The notes under the pieces are model-generated. The model was not told where the DNA came from, made no database searches, and saw only the letters and a program-made list of their open reading frames with translations. 64,000 nucleotides of DNA, from NCBI GenBank assembly GCA_963763135.1, contig CAVXNJ010000012.1, positions 186,001 through 250,000 on the forward strand, written 5' to 3'. Position 1 is the stretch's first letter, and each line of letters starts with the position of its first letter. The position numbers and the translations under genes were made by a program. Positions 58,807 to 64,000 of this stretch are shown here, piece by piece. Source of the DNA: JANMZO01 sp963763135. Lineage in GTDB: Bacteria; Actinomycetota; Acidimicrobiia; Acidimicrobiales; JANYDT01.

Positions 58807-61211
58807 TGCGCCACCCCCAACAGCGCCAAGACCGTGTCAATCACCACAGAACCCCGTTCCACGTCAATGTCATCAGACGACTTGGTGGACGACTTCGCCG
58901 ATGATCGATGGTGAACCGCAGAGCCGATCATTCGACGCTCGCCCGCGGCGAACGATCCAAACGTACGCCGCAACAACGGGAGAAGATCGTCGAATGTCTC
59001 GCGGTTTACGGTGGCGATCCAATCGTCGACGATTCCGAGGAGTCGTTCGTCGTGCACCAGGACCAACCCGCCGCCACCGAAGAAGCCTTCGATCCAGTGC
59101 ACACCGATGGCCGGATCAGCGCCCCGGCTGAGCACCTGGCTCAAGGCATTGGCCACGTCGTCGGCTGCGAGTTCGTCGGCGTCGTTCAAGATCCGCGTTG
59201 CGGTTCCGGCGACGAGTCCGTGTATCGATCCGTGGAGAGCGCTCGCACGGTGTATCCGAGCCAGCGCCTCCACCCACTGCCGTCGTTGTTCCGCGTCATC
59301 GACCGTACCGAGCGCCGAGTTCATGGCAGCGATGCGGCCTCGCAGCGCAGCGGCTGATGCGTCGTCGAGTTGAGACGCTGCTCCGGGGAGACCGGCGCAC
59401 ACTCGGCTCACGATGCCGTCGAGCACGGCCGCGACGGCGACACCGTCGGTTTTGCGCACGTCGCCGTATCGGGCGACGCGGGTCAGCGCGGGAACGGCAT
59501 CGAGCAGCAATGCGATGTCATTCGACGCCGCTGCACCGTCAGCGACGGCCGAGAGGACTTCCGCAACCGCTCCTTCCAGTGCGGCGAAGAGCACCCGCTC
59601 CAGCAACCCGGTGAGTTCCGGAAGCGTTGCGGTCGCCGCATCATCTCGTGCCTTCGCGGTCGCTGCCGCCTCGATCGTCGTGCCCCACTGGCTGGCCTCA
59701 ACCAGCGGAATGGCCAACTCCGGTTTCCACTCCAGAACCCAGGTTTCTTTGAACGTCCCACTTGAGCGCGTTGTATTTGCGGTCGGTACGGCCCAGGCGA
59801 CACCGAGCAGCATCAGGCGGTAGAACAAGCGGCTCCGCTCCAGGCCCGACGGCGTTCGCAGGTCGAGTTCAAGTGATTCCTGCGACGCCGTCACCTTCAG
59901 CCGCAACTGTTTCTGCTGACGGGCGAGATCGTTCGCCAACGGGACCTGCGGGGTCGCTTCCGGAACCGTCCCCAACCGCTGATCGATATGGGTCGTTTCG
60001 TAGATGGTCGCGAATCGCTCCGAACTCCCATGACACAACACCGTTATGGACGCGTCGTTCACCTCGTCGAGTCCGGGAAGCGGACGCGAGCGCAGGGCCG
60101 CGAGATTCTCGGCCAGTCGGACGGCTTCGATGACCGACGCTGGCGATGCGTCGTAATCATTGTCGCGAAGCGCCCGTGCGGTCTTCACCATCCACCCGGC
60201 CACCAGGTCATCAGCCCGGTCACCGCCGAACCGAAAGACGTGGTCGTACCATCCCGGGGCGGTCACCCCGGCGCCGTAACCACTTGCCCGGGCCAGAAGG
60301 CGGTGGGTCCACGGCACCCATGTTGCCGAGACCTTCACCTTCGGCAGGCCTTTGAGTAGTGCCGAATCCGACGCAGCGGATGGGAACGTGCTTCGCTCCA
60401 GCACCGGGGCATGCCAGGCTCCACAGATCACGACGATCGTCGAATAGCCATCCTTCTCCGCTTGGCGGATACCCTGACGCATCGACGCTTCGCGCTGCGC
60501 CTCGCGTTCGGCGTCGAAGACCTTCCCCGCGTCAGACTCCGAATCAGCCGCCTCTCGAAGATCGCGCATAGCGGCGGCAATCGTGGCGAACGGGGCAAGC
60601 GCTGCGGTCGCGGCGTCGACGGCGTCGACGGCCGCACCGTGGTCGGTGTGTCGAACCTGGTGCTCCACGACGTCTTCCCACCATTGTTCGGCATCCCCAA
60701 CGCCGGCGAGGTCGGCGAGTGTCCCGATCGGATCGAGTCGAGCTCGCGTTCCGAGCGACAGCCCGGGCTGCGTAGTCTCGGGCTCGGCTGTGGGAATCGC
60801 TTCGATGGGATCGCCGTCTGGGCCGACGGGTTCTTCGTGGGCAACCGGAGTCGCGGCCGGCCCAGCCTTCGCCGCATCGAGTATCGCCGCCCGCCGGGCC
60901 AACTCGTGGGTGATGGCCAGGTCGACGAATCGCACGGGCAGATGGTTCGCCAAGGCAAAGCGGAGGGCGATCCACTCCGGTGAGAACGAGGCGAACGGAT
61001 CGAACACGGAAAGTTCGGGCCGATCGGTGGCGAACACGAATCCGGCGATCGGTGGAACCATCTCGGCGTGGGCGGCGAACGCGACGATCTCGGTAAGTTC
61101 AGGTGGGCCTTCGATCAAGACACAGTCCGGATGCAACGCGTTCAGGGCGCGCTCAACCGACCGGGCCGAGCCGGGGCCGTGATGTCGAATGCCGAGAACG
61201 TGGACGGTCAT
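58803..61211 (-). CDS. DUF5682-family protein of the MoxR-VWA system
   Basis: 802 residues. The N-terminal block is VLGIRHHGPGSARSVERALNALHPDCVLIEGPPELTE; later VVICGAWHAPVLE completes a pattern of conserved His and Glu. This is DUF5682, and the His/Glu pattern recalls TraB/EreA-like metal-dependent folds (inference). The C-terminal 400 residues are helical (GVAWAVPTANTTRSSGTFKETWVLEWKPELAIPLVEASQWG and on). It lies between the MoxR gene (48 bases upstream) and the VWA gene (4-base overlap). It may be the effector or enzymatic part of the system. Confidence 0.88.
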   Translation of the reverse strand: MTVHVLGIRHHGPGSARSVERALNALHPDCVLIEGPPELTEIVAFAAHAEMVPPIAGFVFATDRPELSVFDPFASFSPEWIALRFALANHLPVRFVDLAITHELARRAAILDAAKAGPAATPVAHEEPVGPDGDPIEAIPTAEPETTQPGLSLGTRARLDPIGTLADLAGVGDAEQWWEDVVEHQVRHTDHGAAVDAVDAATAALAPFATIAAAMRDLREAADSESDAGKVFDAEREAQREASMRQGIRQAEKDGYSTIVVICGAWHAPVLERSTFPSAASDSALLKGLPKVKVSATWVPWTHRLLARASGYGAGVTAPGWYDHVFRFGGDRADDLVAGWMVKTARALRDNDYDASPASVIEAVRLAENLAALRSRPLPGLDEVNDASITVLCHGSSERFATIYETTHIDQRLGTVPEATPQVPLANDLARQQKQLRLKVTASQESLELDLRTPSGLERSRLFYRLMLLGVAWAVPTANTTRSSGTFKETWVLEWKPELAIPLVEASQWGTTIEAAATAKARDDAATATLPELTGLLERVLFAALEGAVAEVLSAVADGAAASNDIALLLDAVPALTRVARYGDVRKTDGVAVAAVLDGIVSRVCAGLPGAASQLDDASAAALRGRIAAMNSALGTVDDAEQRRQWVEALARIHRASALHGSIHGLVAGTATRILNDADELAADDVANALSQVLSRGADPAIGVHWIEGFFGGGGLVLVHDERLLGIVDDWIATVNRETFDDLLPLLRRTFGSFAAGERRMIGSAVHHRSSAKSSTKSSDDIDVERGSVVIDTVLALLGVAQ

Positions 61212-61259
61212 GAGGTTCGGAAATCAGCGAAGAGAACGTGGTGGATGGTGAATCTGCTG

Positions 61260-62363
61260 TTACAGCAGTTCTCGACAGGCTCGATAGAGATCGGACCAAC
61301 CCTTGCGTTCCCGCACCACGGTTTCCAGGTACTCCTGCCAGATTGTGCGGTCCTGCACCGGGTCCTTCACCACGGAGCCGGTGATGCCGGCCGCGATGTC
61401 GTGAGCGCCCAGGGATCCGTCGCCAAAGTGCGCCGCCAACAGCAAACCGTTGGTCACCACCGAGATGGCTTCGGCAGTCGACAGTGTGCCCGATGGCGAC
61501 TTCACCTTGGTGCGCGCGTCTTCGGTGAGCCCACTGCGGAGCTCACGGAAAATCGTAACGACCCGTCGGATCTCGTCGAGGGCGGCCAGTTCACCCGGGA
61601 TCTGCAGCGAAGCTCCGAGCGACGCAACCCGCTGCGACACGATTGCGATCTCGTCTTCGGCCGTATCGGGAACGGGCAGCACCACCGTGTTGAAACGACG
61701 CCGCAGAGCCGCCGAAAGATCGTTGACACCCTTGTCTCGATCGTTCGCGGTAGCGATCACGTTGAAGCCACGTTGAGCCTGGACTTCGCTGTTGAGTTCC
61801 GGTATCGGCAGAGTCTTCTCGGAGAGAACGGTGATCAACGTGTCCTGTACGTCGGCGGGCATGCGGGTCAGTTCTTCGATTCGAACGATGCGCCCCTCCG
61901 CCATGCCCCGCATCACGGGACTCGCCACAAGCGCACCGAAACTCGGTCCCTCAGACAGTAAGCGCGCGTAGTTCCAGCCGTATCGCATCGCTTCTTCGGC
62001 CGTGCCCGCGGTTCCCTGGACAAGCAGCGTGGAGTCGCCGCTGATCGCGGCGGAGAGGTGCTCGCTCACCCACGACTTCGCGGTGCCCGGAACCCCCAGA
62101 AGAAGCAGTGCCCGATCCGAGGCGAGCGTGGCGACCGCTATCTCCATGAGTCGTGGGTTCCCGACGTACTTCGGCTCGATGGTGGCACCGTTGTCGAGTC
62201 GCCCGCCCATGAGATAGGTGACCACCGCCCACGGCGACATCTTCCAGTGCGCCGGTCGTGGTTTCGTGTCGACGCTCTGCAACATCGTGAGTTCTTCGGC
62301 GAACTGATCTTCGGCATGCGCTCGGAGAGCCGCGCTGTTCGAATCGTTCGGGGTCATGGTCAT
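61260..62363 (-). CDS. MoxR-type AAA+ ATPase of the DUF5682/VWA system
   Basis: 367 residues. Walker A is LLLGVPGTAKSW, the Walker B-like block is EGRIVRIEELTRM (EE in place of DE), and the sensor region is VIATANDRDKGVNDLSAALRRRF. It is thus a divergent MoxR, different from the one at 46670. The ATG at 62363 overlaps the DUF5691 stop by 4 bases. It probably drives conformational work on the VWA and DUF5682 partners. Confidence 0.93.
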   Translation of the reverse strand: MTMTPNDSNSAALRAHAEDQFAEELTMLQSVDTKPRPAHWKMSPWAVVTYLMGGRLDNGATIEPKYVGNPRLMEIAVATLASDRALLLLGVPGTAKSWVSEHLSAAISGDSTLLVQGTAGTAEEAMRYGWNYARLLSEGPSFGALVASPVMRGMAEGRIVRIEELTRMPADVQDTLITVLSEKTLPIPELNSEVQAQRGFNVIATANDRDKGVNDLSAALRRRFNTVVLPVPDTAEDEIAIVSQRVASLGASLQIPGELAALDEIRRVVTIFRELRSGLTEDARTKVKSPSGTLSTAEAISVVTNGLLLAAHFGDGSLGAHDIAAGITGSVVKDPVQDRTIWQEYLETVVRERKGWSDLYRACRELL

Positions 62364-63961
62364 GGGAATTCCTTGGAGATGGCGTCGATGAATGATCCGG
62401 CCGCCTGGAGATGGCGGAGCCGTTGATGAGCGGTGGAGCCGGTGGGTACGAGGTTCAGCAGCGCAGCTGCGGCATGACTCGACATGGAGGCGACCAGCAA
62501 CTCGATGGGATGCACGAGCAGGACCTCGAGATCCCCGCTGTGTCGCTTCGCCCAGACGAGGAGCCGATCGGCGACCGGAGGCGGGACCAGCGAATCGCCC
62601 ACGAGCCGGGCGAGCGTCTCACCGAGTGCATTCGGTGACCAGTCGCGATCGAAGGCCATCGAGATCAGCAGCTCACGATCGGCAACGAGAGCGGGCTGGA
62701 GAAGCGCAACGCGCTGGGCCGGCATGTAGTTGTACTTCCCGCTGCGGTAGCCCGCATCAACGTGATCGCTTTCATCGAGCCAAAGCTGATGCAGCCCCGC
62801 CCGGTCGTCGCGGTTCAGGGTGCCGACCGCGAACGCCGCCTGCCGAGCGGCTGATTCGCAAAATCCGGTGATTACTTCGCCGGCCGTGTCGATTCGTCGA
62901 AGCGCGGCAATCACTTCCTCCAACGACCGGTCGCAACGCTCGGCCCACCATCGGACCGGCACCGCTGCGACGATCTGACGGAGAAGCTCAGCTCGGGCTT
63001 TCGTCGCCGACAGCACGAGTCCGTCGCGGTTCGCCGCCTCATCGAGTGACTCTTCCGGCAATTCGACGTCAATCGAAAAGCGGGGAAAGCGTTTCGTCTT
63101 CACGACGGACTCAAGCCGCGACGTCATACGTGTCACGAACGCACTCGTTGGGATCAGCGGTAGCAACGACTGCGCGGCTTCACGCACCGTCTTGCCGCGA
63201 TCGTCGAGACACCGTTCGAGAAACGGCTCGTCGGATGCGGACAGTCCGTTTCGGAGAGCGAGGGTGAAGTCTCGTCGATCTGCCGCCGATTCCGAGGCCC
63301 AGGTTGCGATGACGGCGTCGCGTGCGGCCTGTGGATCCCTCAGGCGCCAAGCGGCGACGAGCGACGATCGGCCCAACGAGTCCGCGGCCGCGAGGCGTTC
63401 CGCCGAAATCTCGCCGGCATCGCTGGAGCCGGCTTCCACGGCCACCGCGGCGTGGACCCAGTTCCATTCGCGGTTACGCGAAGCGACGAAGCGCCCGCGT
63501 TGGCCCACCACGACCGCAGCCGACGCGCGCAGACCCGGTGCTTTCGTAGCCCGTTCGAGCAACGGAACGATCAGACGGGTCGGTACCCGCTGGTCCGCCC
63601 GTGCACAGGATTCGGTCCAGCGCAGAATCAGCGTGTCGTTCAACTTGGCCACGGCGACCGTGCCCGTCAGCAACAGATCGAGAATCTGTGACGCCGATTG
63701 GCGAACGACCGGAGTTGCATCCGGCTGCTCCTCAGCACGTTCTTCGGCGCTCCGTCGAACGGGTCGTTCCCCGGCCCGTCGGACGGTCCCGAACAGTGCG
63801 GCCAGCGAGAGCAGTTCGTGCGGTGCCGGACCTTCCAACGATCGGATACGTCGCTCGGCCAGCGTGAGCTGATCGGCTTCGACTTCGCGCATCGGCGGTA
63901 CCGTCCGGCGTTCCGTGCCCAGGAGGGCCGTCGACACCAACTCTTCCCAGCTCGTGCTCAC
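62360..63961 (-). CDS. DUF5691-family protein
   Basis: 533 residues, largely helical. It opens with SWEELVSTALLGTERRTVP, characteristic of DUF5691, and contains GYRSGKYNYMPAQRVALLQPAL and FSIDVELPEESLDEAANRDGL. No catalytic motif is apparent; HEAT-like helices are possible (inference). The start is a GTG at 63961 that overlaps the stop of the gene at the right edge (GTGA). It is conserved next to MoxR, DUF5682, VWA and SWIM genes. Confidence 0.88.
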   Translation of the reverse strand: MSTSWEELVSTALLGTERRTVPPMREVEADQLTLAERRIRSLEGPAPHELLSLAALFGTVRRAGERPVRRSAEERAEEQPDATPVVRQSASQILDLLLTGTVAVAKLNDTLILRWTESCARADQRVPTRLIVPLLERATKAPGLRASAAVVVGQRGRFVASRNREWNWVHAAVAVEAGSSDAGEISAERLAAADSLGRSSLVAAWRLRDPQAARDAVIATWASESAADRRDFTLALRNGLSASDEPFLERCLDDRGKTVREAAQSLLPLIPTSAFVTRMTSRLESVVKTKRFPRFSIDVELPEESLDEAANRDGLVLSATKARAELLRQIVAAVPVRWWAERCDRSLEEVIAALRRIDTAGEVITGFCESAARQAAFAVGTLNRDDRAGLHQLWLDESDHVDAGYRSGKYNYMPAQRVALLQPALVADRELLISMAFDRDWSPNALGETLARLVGDSLVPPPVADRLLVWAKRHSGDLEVLLVHPIELLVASMSSHAAAALLNLVPTGSTAHQRLRHLQAAGSFIDAISKEFP

Positions 63962-64000
63962 AGCGGGATCCAGCCTTCGGACGTCGCGAGCGACATTGCC
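63958..64000 (-). CDS. C-terminal codons of an upstream gene, possibly SWIM zinc-finger protein (partial)
   Basis: The last visible codons read AMSLATSEGWIPL followed by a TGA that overlaps the GTG start of the DUF5691 gene. The first gene of this type of operon is usually a SWIM zinc-finger protein, which is the basis of the suggestion. The frame is set by the overlap, not by a recognisable domain. Confidence 0.4.
   Translation of the reverse strand, partial: AMSLATSEGWIPL

Overview
The window is one gene-dense stretch of a high-GC chromosome. It reads as a free-living actinobacterium, most likely of the class Acidimicrobiia; this is inference from gene content, not a database match. The clues are an F420-type LLM oxidoreductase, a menaquinone prenyltransferase (menA), an LAxTG-type surface anchor, Thr/Pro-rich secreted proteins, a subtilase with an Asn-Ala-Trp repeat tail, many GTG starts and several promoters that look leaderless. 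I see no rRNA, tRNA, CRISPR array, prophage or insertion sequence.

Layout. 1-7.4 kb: a YjjI-type glycyl radical enzyme cut by the left edge and frameshifted, a TauD-like dioxygenase, a 0.73 kb tandem-repeat array, and small catabolic enzymes (two VOC proteins, a double-hotdog thioesterase, a zinc dehydrogenase, an LLM oxidoreductase). 7.4-16.3 kb: a tightly packed minus-strand operon holding an adenylate cyclase/AAA/TPR regulator, an acetoacetate-decarboxylase-like protein, a large FAD oxidoreductase, an unknown protein and a polyprenyl diphosphate synthase; it looks like an undescribed isoprenoid pathway. 16.3-24.3 kb: a large secreted protein, a DMT exporter facing a MocR regulator, a MerR regulator with its own operator, and the subtilase. 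24.3-33.6 kb: a GGDEF-EAL protein, a P450/TetR pair, a soluble chemotaxis-type receptor, and CoA-ester enzymes including a frameshifted epoxide hydrolase.

33.6-42.6 kb: a sortase-type surface protein, purU, a thioesterase, a LysR/darcynin divergent pair, an acetyltransferase, an intact epoxide hydrolase and a TPM-domain protein. 42.8-50.8 kb: a MoxR cluster (two paralogous membrane proteins, DUF4129, DUF4350, MoxR, DUF58) flanked by SpoIIM-like and RDD membrane proteins. 50.9-57.4 kb: gmd, a PAS-GGDEF cyclase, a crotonase, a frameshifted HDOD protein, menA and a lipoprotein. 57.4-64 kb: a second MoxR system (DUF5691, MoxR ATPase, DUF5682, VWA, and the last codons of one more gene at the right edge), translationally coupled in part by 4-base overlaps.

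Three genes (yjjI, the first epoxide hydrolase, the HDOD gene) are each broken by one apparent extra G/C base. This may reflect assembly errors rather than real decay. The most interesting regions are the isoprenoid-type operon, the MoxR-VWA-DUF5682-DUF5691 operon, and the tandem-repeat array between convergent genes.
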